Origin: Limanda limanda
Lineage: Eukaryota > Chordata > Actinopteri > Pleuronectiformes > Pleuronectidae
Direction of reading: 5' to 3'
Length of the DNA stretch: 64,000 bases
Assembly (NCBI RefSeq): GCF_963576545.1
Contig: NW_026870560.1
Coordinates: 498,501 to 562,500 of the forward strand
Made by a program: the position numbers and the translations under genes. Position 1 is the stretch's first letter, and the number at the start of each line of letters is the position of its first letter. This document shows positions 1 through 11,083 of the stretch, piece by piece. The notes under the pieces are model-generated. The model saw only the letters and a list, made by a program, of their open reading frames with translations, was not told where the DNA came from and searched no databases.

Positions 1-16
1 GGGTAGAGCCTACTTG
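1..16 (+). repeat. Partial monomer A at left edge
   Basis: The first 16 bases are the tail of an A unit (GGGTAGAGCCTACTTG) cut by the window start. The array therefore continues to the left. Confidence 0.95.
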
Positions 17-660
17 CAAGTCTCTCCGACCTTCACAAAAAAAGTTATTCAAGAATATCTCTTTCTCCTATGTGCTTTCATCCCTAACCCTAACCCTAAC
101 CCTTCCGAAAGTCGGAGAAGCTCAAGGATGGTACCGATCGATGCGCGCTACCCCATTTAGTGGGGGTAGAGCCTACTTGCAAGTCTCTCCGACCTTCACA
201 AAAAAAGTTATTCAAGAATATCTCTTTCTCCTATGTGCTTTCATCCCTAACCCTAACCCTAACCCTTCCGAAAGTCGGAGAAGCTCAAGGATGGTACCGA
301 TCGATGTGCGCTACCCCATTTAGTGGGGGTAGAGCCTACTTGCATGTCTCTCCGACCTTCACAAAAAAAGTTATTCAAGAATATCTCCTCAGATTTGGGG
401 GAATTTCGTCGGTCGACCTCTTTCGAAGGTCGTACAAGCTCGGGGATGGTACCAATCGATCTGCAGGACCCAAATTAGTCCAGATGCAACCACTTTCCAA
501 GTCTCTCCGACCTTCACAAAAAAAGTTATTCAAGAATATCTCTTTCTCCTATGTGCTTTCATCCCTAACCCTAACCCTAACCCTTCCGAAAGTCGGAGAA
601 GCTCAAGGATGGTACCGATCGATGCGCGTTACCCTATTTAGTGGGGGTAAAGCCTACTTG

Positions 661-705
661 CAAGTCTCTCCGACCTTCACAAAAAAAGTTATTCAAGAAT
701 ATCTC
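661..705 (+). repeat. 45 bp core box shared by A and B (example copy)
   Basis: The box starts CAAGTCTCTCCGACC, runs through CTTCAC and an A7 tract, and ends ATTCAAGAATATCTC. It is the same in consensus A and consensus B, whereas flanking arms differ by about 29%. Rare box variants occur: CTCTGACC near 2920, 5162 and 36700; CTCCAACC near 42308; TTCACCAAA near 7740, 12403, 16112, 18206, 20301, 23848 and 27068; TTCAAAAAA near 14497 and 25298; and GTAATT in 16 B-type boxes. The A7 tract suggests a bent or nucleosome-phasing element. A protein-binding role is inference only. Confidence 0.9.
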
Positions 706-725
706 TTTCTCCTATGTGCTTTCAT

Positions 726-743
726 CCCTAACCCTAACCCTAA
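726..743 (+). repeat. Embedded telomere-type tract (CCCTAA)3 (example copy)
   Basis: Three perfect CCCTAA hexamers, followed by CCCTT, sit 65 bp into the A monomer. The tract recurs at the same place in every A unit, giving close to 900 telomere-type hexamers spread through 64 kb. The minus strand reads TTAGGG. Only one internal substitution is seen, CTAACTCTAAC at about 1855 and in its HOR partner at about 10366. Copy number is three in almost all units, two in ten and one in two, never more than three. Such short interstitial telomeric sequences are known in eukaryotic heterochromatin; here one is a fixed part of the satellite monomer. Confidence 0.95.
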
Positions 744-746
744 CCC

Positions 747-759
747 TTCCGAAAGTCGG
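747..759 (+). other. Small dyad TCCGA-AAG-TCGGA in monomer A (example)
   Basis: Just after the telomere tract each A holds a perfect 5 bp inverted repeat with a 3 nt spacer. B has no such pairing at the aligned place but has a different dyad slightly upstream, CGACCT and AGGTCG around CTTCCGA. The role is unknown; it could favour a small hairpin in single strands or be a binding half-site pair. Confidence 0.6.
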
Positions 760-986
760 AGAAGCTCAAGGATGGTACCGATCGATGCGCGCTACCCCAT
801 TTAGTGGGGGTAGAGCCTACTTGCAAGTCTCTCCGACCTTCACAAAAAAAGTTATTCAAGAATATCTCTTTCTCCTATGTGCTTTCATCCCTAACCCTAA
901 CCCTAACCCTTCCGAAAGTCGGAGAAGCTCAAGGATGGTACCGATCGATGCGCGCTACCCCATTTAGTGGGGGTAGAGCCTACTTG

Positions 987-1141
987 CAAGTCTCTCCGAC
1001 CTTCACAAAAAAAGTTATTCAAGAATATCTCCTCAGATTTGGGGGAATTTCGTCGGTCGACCTCTTCCGAAGGTCGTACAAGCTCGGGGATGGTACCAAT
1101 CGATCCGCAGGACCCAAATTAGTCCAGATGCAACCACTTTC
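987..1141 (+). repeat. Monomer B, representative 155 bp unit
   Basis: This is a typical B unit. It opens with the same 45 bp box as A (987-1031) and then diverges. Its 32 bp B-specific stretch holds a G5 run (TTTGGGGGAATTTCG) and the 8 bp palindrome GGTCGACC. The remaining 78 bp align without gaps to the end of A at 55/78 identities, keeping GATGGTACC and ATCGAT. It has no CCCTAA tract, which accounts for the 8 bp length difference together with rearrangement of that stretch. There are 97 copies, every one flanked by A on both sides. B is best read as an old sister of A that now persists only as an interspersed unit. Confidence 0.97.
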
Positions 1142-2572
1142 CAAGTCTCTCCGACCTTCACAAAAAAAGTTATTCAAGAATATCTCTTTCTCCTATGTGC
1201 TTTCATCCCTAACCCTAACCCTAACCCTTCCGAAAGTCGGAGAAGCTCAAGGATGGTACCGATCGATGCGCGCTACCCCATTTAGTGGGGGTAGAGCCTA
1301 CTTGCAAGTCTCTCCGACCTTCACAAAAAAAGTTATTCAAGAATATCTCCTCAGATTTGGGGGAATTTCGTCGGTCGACCTCTTCCGAAGGTCGTACAAG
1401 CTCGGGGATGGTACCAATCGATCCGCAGGACCCAAATTAGTCCAGATGCAACCACTTTCCAAGTCTCTCCGACCTTCACAAAAAAAGTTATTCAAGAATA
1501 TCTCTTTCTCCTATGTGCTTTCATCCCTAACCCTAACCCTAACCCTTCCGAAAGTCGGAGAAGCTCATGGATGGTACCGATCGATGCGCGCTACCCCATT
1601 TAGTGGGGGCAGAGCCTACTTGCAAGTCTCTCCGACCTTCACAAAAAAAGTTATTCAAGAATATCTCTTTCTCCTATGTGCTTTCATCCCTAACCCTAAC
1701 CCTAACCCTTCCGAAAGTCGGAGAAGCTCAATAATGGTACCGATCGATGCGCGCTACCCCATTTAGTGGGGGTAGAGCCTACTTGCAAGTCTCTCCGACC
1801 TTCACAAAAAAAGTTATTCAAGAATATCTCTTTCTCCTATGTGCTTTCATCCCTAACTCTAACCCTAACCCTTCCGAAAGTCGGAGAAGCTCAAGGATGG
1901 TACCGATCGATGCGCGCTACCCCATTTAGTGGGGGTAGAGCCTACTTGCAAGTCTCTCCGACCTTCACAAAAAAAGTTATTCAAGAATATCTCTTTCTCC
2001 TATGTGCTTTCATCCCTAACCCTAACCCTAACCCTTCCGAAAGTCGGAGAAGCTCAAGGATGGTACCGATCGATGCGCGCAACCCCATTTAGTGGGGGTA
2101 GAGCCTACTTGCAAGTCTCTCCGACCTTCACAAAAAAAGTAATTCAAGAATATCTCCTCAGATTTGGGGGAATTTCGTCGGTCGACCTCTTCCGAAGGTC
2201 GTACAAGCTCGGGGATGGTACCAATCGATCCGCAGGACCCAAATTAGTCCAGATGCAACCACTTTCCAAGTCTCTCCGACCTTCACAAAAAAAGTTATTC
2301 AAGAATATCTCTTTCTCCTATGTGCTTTCATCCCTAACCCTAACCCTAACCCTTCCGAAAGTCGGAGAAGCTCAAGGATGGTACCGATCGATGCGCGCTA
2401 CCCCATTTAGTGGGGGTAGAGCCTACTTGCAAGTCTCTCCGACCTTCACAAAAAAAGTTATTCAAGAATATCTCTTTCTCCTATGTGCTTTCATCCCTAA
2501 CCCTAACCCTAACCCTTCCGAAAGTCGGAGAAGCTCAAGGATGGTACCGATCGATGCGCGCTACCCCATTTA

Positions 2573-5500
2573 GTGGGGGTAGAGCCTACTTGCAAGTCTC
2601 TCCGACCTTCACAAAAAAAGTTATTCAAGAATATCTCCTCAGATTTGGGGGAATTTCGTCGGTCGACCTCTTCCGAAGGTCGTACAAGCTTGGAGATGGT
2701 ACCAATCGATCCGCAGGACCCAAATTAGTCCAGATGCAACCACTTTCCAAGTCTCTCCGACCTTCACAAAAAAAGTTATTCAAGAATATCTCTTTCTCCT
2801 ATGTGCTTTCATCCCTAACCCTAACCCTAACCCTTCCGAAAGTCGGAGAAGCTCAAGGATGGTACCGATCGATGCGCGCTACCCCATTTAGTGGGGGTAG
2901 AGCCTACTTGCAAGTCTCTCTGACCTTCACAAAAAAAGTTATTCAAGAATATCTCCTCAGATTTGGGGGAATTTCGTCGGTCGACCTCTTCCGAAGGTCG
3001 TACAAGCTCGGGGATGGTACCAATCGATCCGCAGGACCCAAATTAGTCCAGATGCAACCACTTTCCAAGTCTCTCCGACCTTCACAAAAAAAGTTATTCA
3101 AGAATATCTCTTTCTCCTATGTGCTTTCATCCCTAACCCTAACCCTAACCCTTCCGAAAGTCGGAGAAGCTCATGGATGGTACCGATCGATGCGCGCTAC
3201 CCCATTTAGTGGGGGCAGAGCCTACTTGCAAGTCTCTCCGACCTTCACAAAAAAAGTTATTCAAGAATATCTCTTTCTCCTATGTGCTTTCATCCCTAAC
3301 CCTAACCCTAACCCTTCCGAAAGTCGGAGAAGCTCAATAATGGTACCGATCGATGCGCGCTACCCCATTTAGTGGGGGTAGAGCCTACTTGCAAGTCTCT
3401 CCGACCTTCACAAAAAAAGTTATTCAAGAATATCTCTTTCTCCTATGTGCTTTCATCCCTAACCCTAACCCTAACCCTTCCGAAAGTCGGAGAAGCTCAA
3501 AGATGGTACCGATCGATGCGCGCTACCCCATTTAGTGGGGGTAGAGCCTACTTGCAAGTCTCTCCGACCTTCACAAAAAAAGTTATTCAAGAATATCTCT
3601 TTCTCCTATGTGCTTTCATCCCTAACCCTAACCCTAACCCTTCCGAAAGTCGGAGAAGCTCAAGGATGGTACCGATCGATGCGCGCAACCCCATTTAGTG
3701 GGGGTAGAGCCTACTTGCAAGTCTCTCCGACCTTCACAAAAAAAGTAATTCAAGAATATCTCCTCAGATTTGGGGGAATTTCGTCGGTCGACCTCTTCCG
3801 AAGGTCGTACAAGCTCGGGGATGGTACCAATCGATCCGCAGGACCCAAATTAGTCCAGATGCAACCACTTTCCAAGTCTCTCCGACCTTCACAAAAAAAG
3901 TTATTCAAGAATATCTCTTTCTCCTATGTGCTTTCATCCCTAACCCTAACCCTAACCCTTCCGAAAGTCGGAGAAGCTCAAGGATGGTACCGATCGATGC
4001 GCGCTACCCCATTTAGTGGGGGTAGAGCCTACTTGCAAGTCTCTCCGACCTTCACAAAAAAAGTTATTCAAGAATATCTCTTTCTCCTATGTGCTTTCAT
4101 CCCTAACCCTAACCCTAACCCTTCCGAAAGTCGGAGAAGCTCAAGGATGGTACCGATCGATGCGCGCAACCCCATTTAGTGGGGGTAGAGCCTACTTGCA
4201 AGTCTCTCCGACCTTCACAAAAAAAGTTATTCAAGAATATCTCCTCAGATTTGGGGGAATTTCGTCGGTCGACCTCTTCCGAAGGTCGTACAAGCTCGGG
4301 GATGGTACCAATCGATCCGCAGGACCCAAATTAGTCCAGATGCAACCACTTTCCAAGTCTCTCCGACCTTCACAAAAAAAGTTATTCAAGAATATCTCTT
4401 TCTCCTATGTGCTTTCATCCCTAACCCTAACCCTAACCCTTCCGAAAGTCGGAGAAGCTCAAGGATGGTACCGATCGATGCGCGCAACCCCATTTAGTGG
4501 GGGTAGAGCCTACTTGCAAGTCTCTCCGACCTTCACAAAAAAAGTTATTCAAGAATATCTCCTCAGATTTGGGGGAATTTCGTCGGTCGACCTCTTCCGA
4601 AGGTCGTACAAGCTCGGGGATGGTACCAATCGATCCGCAGGACCCAAATTAGTCCAGATGCAACCACTTTCCAAGTCTCTCCGACCTTCACAAAAAAAGT
4701 TATTCAAGAATATCTCTTTCTCCTATGTGCTTTCATCCCTAACCCTAACCCTAACCCTTCCGAAAGTCGGAGAAGCTCAAGGATGGTACCGATCGATGCG
4801 CGCTACCCCATTTAGTGGGGGTAGAGCCTACTTGCAAGTCTCTCCGACCTTCACAAAAAAAGTTATTCAAGAATATCTCCTCAGATTTGGGGGAATTTCG
4901 TCGGTCGACCTCTTCCGAAGGTCGTACAAGCTTGGAGATGGTACCAATCGATCCGCAGGACCCAAATTAGTCCAGATGCAACCACTTTCCAAGTCTCTCC
5001 GACCTTCACAAAAAAAGTTATTCAAGAATATCTCTTTCTCCTATGTGCTTTCATCCCTAACCCTAACCCTAACCCTTCCGAAAGTCGGAGAAGCTCAAGG
5101 ATGGTACCGATCGATGCGCGCTACCCCATTTAGTGGGGGTAGAGCCTACTTGCAAGTCTCTCTGACCTTCACAAAAAAAGTTATTCAAGAATATCTCCTC
5201 AGATTTGGGGGAATTTCGTCGGTCGACCTCTTCCGAAGGTCGTACAAGCTCGGGGATGGTACCAATCGATCCGCAGGACCCAAATTAGTCCAGATGCAAC
5301 CACTTTCCAAGTCTCTCCGACCTTCACAAAAAAAGTTATTCAAGAATATCTCTTTCTCCTATGTGCTTTCATCCCTAACCCTAACCCTAACCCTTCCGAA
5401 AGTCGGAGAAGCTCATGGATGGTACCGATCGATGCGCGCTACCCCATTTAGTGGGGGCAGAGCCTACTTGCAAGTCTCTCCGACCTTCACAAAAAAAGTT

Positions 5501-7056
5501 ATTCAAGAATATCTCTTTCTCCTATGTGCTTTCATCCCTAACCCTAACCCTAACCCTTCCGAAAGTCGGAGAAGCTCAATAATGGTACCGATCGATGCGC
5601 GCTACCCCATTTAGTGGGGGTAGAGCCTACTTGCAAGTCTCTCCGACCTTCACAAAAAAAGTTATTCAAGAATATCTCTTTCTCCTATGTGCTTTCATCC
5701 CTAACCCTAACCCTAACCCTTCCGAAAGTCGGAGAAGCTCAAAGATGGTACCGATCGATGCGCGCTACCCCATTTAGTGGGGGTAGAGCCTACTTGCAAG
5801 TCTCTCCGACCTTCACAAAAAAAGTTATTCAAGAATATCTCTTTCTCCTATGTGCTTTCATCCCTAACCCTAACCCTAACCCTTCCGAAAGTCGGAGAAG
5901 CTCAAGGATGGTACCGATCGATGCGCGCAACCCCATTTAGTGGGGGTAGAGCCTACTTGCAAGTCTCTCCGACCTTCACAAAAAAAGTAATTCAAGAATA
6001 TCTCCTCAGATTTGGGGGAATTTCGTCGGTCGACCTCTTCCGAAGGTCGTACAAGCTCGGGGATGGTACCAATCGATCCGCAGGACCCAAATTAGTCCAG
6101 ATGCAACCACTTTCCAAGTCTCTCCGACCTTCACAAAAAAAGTTATTCAAGAATATCTCTTTCTCCTATGTGCTTTCATCCCTAACCCTAACCCTAACCC
6201 TTCCGAAAGTCGGAGAAGCTCAAGGATGGTACCGATCGATGCGCGCTACCCCATTTAGTGGGGGTAGAGCCTACTTGCAAGTCTCTCCGACCTTCACAAA
6301 AAAAGTTATTCAAGAATATCTCTTTCTCCTATGTGCTTTCATCCCTAACCCTAACCCTAACCCTTCCGAAAGTCGGAGAAGCTCAAGGATGGTACCGATC
6401 GATGCGCGCAACCCCATTTAGTGGGGGTAGAGCCTACTTGCAAGTCTCTCCGACCTTCACAAAAAAAGTTATTCAAGAATATCTCCTCAGATTTGGGGGA
6501 ATTTCGTCGGTCGACCTCTTCCGAAGGTCGTACAAGCTCGGGGATGGTACCAATCGATCCGCAGGACCCAAATTAGTCCAGATGCAACCACTTTCCAAGT
6601 CTCTCCGACCTTCACAAAAAAAGTTATTCAAGAATATCTCTTTCTCCTATGTGCTTTCATCCCTAACCCTAACCCTAACCCTTCCGAAAGTCGGAGAAGC
6701 TCAAGGATGGTACCGATCGATGCGCGCAACCCCATTTAGTGGGGGTAGAGCCTACTTGCAAGTCTCTCCGACCTTCACAAAAAAAGTTATTCAAGAATAT
6801 CTCCTCAGATTTGGGGGAATTTCGTCGGTCGACCTCTTCCGAAGGTCGTACAAGCTCGGGGATGGTACCAATCGATCCGCAGGACCCAAATTAGTCCAGA
6901 TGCAACCACTTTCCAAGTCTCTCCGACCTTCACAAAAAAAGTTATTCAAGAATATCTCTTTCTCCTATGTGCTTTCATCCCTAACCCTAACCCTAACCCT
7001 TCCGAAAGTCGGAGAAGCTCAAGGATGGTACCGATCGATGCGCGCTACCCCATTTA
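2573..7056 (+). repeat. 2242 bp higher-order repeat (14-mer, 9A+5B), two copies
   Basis: Segments 2573-4814 and 4815-7056 share the same A/B order; 2242 equals 9x163 + 5x155. The B variant AAGCTTGGAGATGG occurs at about 2687 and again at about 4929, and the CTCTGACC box variant at about 2920 and 5162, both 2242 bp apart. The unit is the 1606 bp 10-mer plus two extra AB dimers, the pattern expected from unequal exchange within an HOR. Confidence 0.85.
4179..5450 (+). repeat. Run of four B-A dimers (318 bp period)
   Basis: B and A alternate strictly four times. Because the dimer is 318 bp, a multiple of three, the frame stays open here, giving the longest spurious reading frame of the window (532 codons, 4016-5614, GTG start). 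Two further three-dimer runs lie at 32503-33456 and 37478-38431. Confidence 0.9.
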
Positions 7057-9314
7057 GTGGGGGCAGAGCCTACTTGCAAGTCTCTCCGACCTTCACAAAA
7101 AAAGTTATTCAAGAATATCTCTTTCTCCTATTTGCTTTCATCCCTAACCCTAACCCTAACCCTTCCGAAAGTCGGAGAAGCTCAAGGATGGTACCGATCG
7201 ATGCGCGCTACCCCATTTAGTGGGGGTAGAGCCAACTTGCAAGTCTCTCCGACCTTCACAAAAAAAGTTATTCAAGAATATCTCTTTCTCCTATGTGCTT
7301 TCATCCCTAACCCTAACCCTAACCCTTCCGAAAGTCGGAGAAGCTCAAGGATGGTACCGATCGATGCGCGCTACCCCATTTAGTGGGGGTAGAGCCTACT
7401 TGCAAGTCTCTCCGACCTTCACAAAAAAAGTTATTCAAGAATATCTCCTCAGATTTGGGGGAATTTCGTCGGTCGACCTCTTCCGAAGGTCGTACAAGCT
7501 CGGGGATGGTACCAATCGATCCGCAGGACCCAAATTAGTCCAGATGCAACCACTTTCCAAGTCTCTCCGACCTTCACAAAAAAAGTTATTCAAGAATATC
7601 TCTTTCTCCTATGTGCTTTCATCCCTAACCCTAACCCTAACCCTTCCGAAAGTCGGAGAAGCTCAAGGATGGTACCGATCGATGCGCGCTACCCCATTTA
7701 GTGGGGGTAGAGCCTACTTGCAAGTCTCTCCGACCTTCACCAAAAAAGTTATTCAAGAATATCTCTTTCTCCTATGTGCTTTCATCCCTAACCCTAACCC
7801 TAACCCTTCCGAAAGTCGGAGAAGCTCAAGGATGGTACCGATCGATGCGCGCTACCCCATTTAGTGGGGGTAGAGCCAACTTGCAAGTCTCTCCGACCTT
7901 CACAAAAAAAGTTATTCAAGAATATCTCTTTCTCCTATGTGCTTTCATCCCTAACCCTAACCCTAACCCTTCCGAAAGTCGGAGAAGCTCAAGGATGGTA
8001 CCGATCGATGCGCGCTACCCCATTTAGTGGGGGTAGAGCCTACTTGCAAGTCTCTCCGACCTTCACAAAAAAAGTTATTCAAGAATATCTCTTTCTCCTA
8101 TGTGCTTTCATCCCTAACCCTAACCCTAACCCTTCCGAAAGTCGGAGAAGCTCAAGGATGGTACCGATCGATGTGCGCTACCCCATTTAGTGGGGGTAGA
8201 GCCTACTTGCAAGTCTCTCCGACCTTCACAAAAAAAGTTATTCAAGAATATCTCCTCAGATTTGGGGGAATTTCGTCGGTCGACCTCTTCCGAAGGTCGT
8301 ACAAGCTCGGGGATGGTACCAATCGATCCGCAGGACCCAAATTAGTCCAGATGCAACCACTTTCCAAGTCTCTCCGACCTTCACAAAAAAAGTTATTCAA
8401 GAATATCTCTTTCTCCTATGTGCTTTCATCCCTAACCCTAACCCTAACCCTTCCGAAAGTCGGAGAAGCTCAAGGATGGTACCGATCGATGCGCGCTACC
8501 CTATTTAGTGGGGGTAGAGCCTACTTGCAAGTCTCTCCGACCTTCACAAAAAAAGTTATTCAAGAATATCTCTTTCTCCTATGTGCTTTCATCCCTAACC
8601 CTAACCCTAACCCTTCCGAAAGTCGGAGAAGCTCAAGGATGGTACCGATCGATGCGCGCTACCCCATTTAGTGGGGGTAGAGCCTACTTGCAAGTCTCTC
8701 CGACCTTCACAAAAAAAGTTATTCAAGAATATCTCTTTCTCCTATGTGCTTTCATCCCTAACCCTAACCCTAACCCTTCCGAAAGTCGGAGAAGCTCAAG
8801 GATGGTACCGATCGATGTGCGCTACCCCATTTAGTGGGGGTAGAGCCTACTTGCATGTCTCTCCGACCTTCACAAAAAAAGTTATTCAAGAATATCTCCT
8901 CAGATTTGGGGGAATTTCGTCGGTCGACCTCTTTCGAAGGTCGTACAAGCTCGGGGATGGTACCAATCGATCTGCAGGACCCAAATTAGTCCAGATGCAA
9001 CCACTTTCCAAGTCTCTCCGACCTTCACAAAAAAAGTTATTCAAGAATATCTCTTTCTCCTATGTGCTTTCATCCCTAACCCTAACCCTAACCCTTCCGA
9101 AAGTCGGAGAAGCTCAAGGATGGTACCGATCGATGCGCGTTACCCTATTTAGTGGGGGTAAAGCCTACTTGCAAGTCTCTCCGACCTTCACAAAAAAAGT
9201 TATTCAAGAATATCTCTTTCTCCTATGTGCTTTCATCCCTAACCCTAACCCTAACCCTTCCGAAAGTCGGAGAAGCTCAAGGATGGTACCGATCGATGCG
9301 CGCTACCCCATTTA
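4652..9314 (+). repeat. 4663 bp higher-order repeat, copy 1 (29-mer, 21A+8B)
   Basis: The A/B order from 4652 to 9796 is repeated from 9315 to 14459 at a constant 4663 bp offset. 4663 equals 21x163 + 8x155. Shared markers include the pair GGGGGCAGAGCC with CTATTTGC (about 7065/7131) and AGAGCCAACTTG (about 7231), found 4663 bp later at about 11728/11794 and 11894, and TTCACCAAA at about 7740 and 12403. The left few hundred bases are in phase but differ in markers, so tight homology begins nearer 5.6 kb. Confidence 0.87.
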
Positions 9315-11083
9315 GTGGGGGTAGAGCCTACTTGCAAGTCTCTCCGACCTTCACAAAAAAAGTTATTCAAGAATATCTCTTTCTCCTATGTGCTTTCATC
9401 CCTAACCCTAACCCTAACCCTTCCGAAAGTCGGAGAAGCTCAAGGATGGTACCGATCGATGCGCGCTACCCCATTTAGTGGGGGTAGAGCCTACTTGCAA
9501 GTCTCTCCGACCTTCACAAAAAAAGTTATTCAAGAATATCTCCTCAGATTTGGGGGAATTTCGTCGGTCGACCTCTTCCGAAGGTCGTACAAGCTCGGGG
9601 ATGGTACCAATCGATCCGCAGGACCCAAATTAGTCCAGATGCAACCACTTTCCAAGTCTCTCCGACCTTCACAAAAAAAGTTATTCAAGAATATCTCTTT
9701 CTCCTATGTGCTTTCATCCCTAACCCTAACCCTAACCCTTCCGAAAGTCGGAGAAGCTCAAGGATGGTACCGATCGATGCGCGCTACCCCATTTAGTGGG
9801 GGTAGAGCCTACTTGCAAGTCTCTCCGACCTTCACAAAAAAAGTTATTCAAGAATATCTCCTCAGATTTGGGGGAATTTCGTCGGTCGACCTCTTCCGAA
9901 GGTCGTACAAGCTCGGGGATGGTACCAATCGATCCGCAGGACCCAAATTAGTCCAGATGCAACCACTTTCCAAGTCTCTCCGACCTTCACAAAAAAAGTT
10001 ATTCAAGAATATCTCTTTCTCCTATGTGCTTTCATCCCTAACCCTAACCCTAACCCTTCCGAAAGTCGGAGAAGCTCATGGATGGTACCGATCGATGCGC
10101 GCTACCCCATTTAGTGGGGGCAGAGCCTACTTGCAAGTCTCTCCGACCTTCACAAAAAAAGTTATTCAAGAATATCTCTTTCTCCTATGTGCTTTCATCC
10201 CTAACCCTAACCCTAACCCTTCCGAAAGTCGGAGAAGCTCAATAATGGTACCGATCGATGCGCGCTACCCCATTTAGTGGGGGTAGAGCCTACTTGCAAG
10301 TCTCTCCGACCTTCACAAAAAAAGTTATTCAAGAATATCTCTTTCTCCTATGTGCTTTCATCCCTAACTCTAACCCTAACCCTTCCGAAAGTCGGAGAAG
10401 CTCAAGGATGGTACCGATCGATGCGCGCTACCCCATTTAGTGGGGGTAGAGCCTACTTGCAAGTCTCTCCGACCTTCACAAAAAAAGTTATTCAAGAATA
10501 TCTCTTTCTCCTATGTGCTTTCATCCCTAACCCTAACCCTAACCCTTCCGAAAGTCGGAGAAGCTCAAGGATGGTACCGATCGATGCGCGCAACCCCATT
10601 TAGTGGGGGTAGAGCCTACTTGCAAGTCTCTCCGACCTTCACAAAAAAAGTAATTCAAGAATATCTCCTCAGATTTGGGGGAATTTCGTCGGTCGACCTC
10701 TTCCGAAGGTCGTACAAGCTCGGGGATGGTACCAATCGATCCGCAGGACCCAAATTAGTCCAGATGCAACCACTTTCCAAGTCTCTCCGACCTTCACAAA
10801 AAAAGTTATTCAAGAATATCTCTTTCTCCTATGTGCTTTCATCCCTAACCCTAACCCTAACCCTTCCGAAAGTCGGAGAAGCTCAAGGATGGTACCGATC
10901 GATGCGCGCTACCCCATTTAGTGGGGGTAGAGCCTACTTGCAAGTCTCTCCGACCTTCACAAAAAAAGTTATTCAAGAATATCTCTTTCTCCTATGTGCT
11001 TTCATCCCTAACCCTAACCCTAACCCTTCCGAAAGTCGGAGAAGCTCAAGGATGGTACCGATCGATGCGCGCAACCCCATTTA
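8512..11083 (+). repeat. Partner copy of 1-2572 (offset 8511)
   Basis: This copy shares all marker variants listed for the first. Beyond it the sequence matches 6421 onward at the 4663 bp offset, so this is a junction where two repeat registers meet. Confidence 0.88.

Larger units (their letters stand above)
661..823 (+). repeat. Monomer A, representative 163 bp unit
   Basis: This is a typical A unit, phased to start at the shared box. Layout: box at 661-705 (45 bp, including the A7 run); a pyrimidine-rich A-specific stretch at 706-725; three perfect CCCTAA hexamers at 726-743 followed by CCCTT; a small dyad TCCGA-AAG-TCGGA; overlapping palindromes GGTACC, CGATCG and ATCGAT; then ACCCCATTTAG and a G5 run ending in GCCTACTTG. 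GC is 77/163 by hand. The unit has 7 CpG sites. Three hundred complete copies occur in the window, 288 of full 163 bp length and 12 shortened only in the hexamer tract. Confidence 0.97.
1..2572 (+). repeat. Segment duplicated at 8512-11083 (offset 8511)
   Basis: The window start matches 8512 onward with the same A/B order and the same rare variants: TGCATGTCTC (about 343 and 8854), the CTGCAG version of B (about 461 and 8972), GCGCGTTACCCTATT with GGGGGTAAAGCC (about 606-650 and 9117-9161), and the degenerate telomere tract CTAACTCTAAC (about 1855 and 10366). They diverge at the end: GCGCTACC near 2561 against GCGCAACC near 11072. Confidence 0.88.
641..4814 (+). repeat. 1606 bp higher-order repeat (10-mer, 7A+3B), about 2.6 copies
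   Basis: The A/B order from 641 matches the order from 2247 at an offset of 1606 bp, ending where 3209 and 4815 fall out of phase. 1606 equals 7x163 + 3x155. Copies are 641-2246, 2247-3852 and a partial 3853-4814. The pair of linked markers GCTCATGGATGG (about 1567 and 3173) and AATAATGG (about 1731 and 3337) recurs at the same offset, which supports shared descent beyond order alone. Confidence 0.85.

Noticed and set aside
726..748. A true chromosome end or long telomere array
   Set aside because: Hexamer tracts never exceed three units and always sit inside a monomer; the array continues past both window edges.
740..760. CENP-B box on the minus strand (TTTCGGAAGGGTTAGGG)
   Set aside because: Only the TTCG part and some Gs fit the NTTCGNNNNANNCGGGN pattern; the central A and the CG of CGGG are missing. 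The same search in B also failed.
4016..5614. 532-codon open frame, and the other 60- to 426-codon frames on the + strand, as genes
   Set aside because: They are readings through satellite monomers. They start mostly at GTG, overlap each other by one monomer in shifted frames, and their length is set only by how many AB dimers follow in a row. No codon-position bias is visible.
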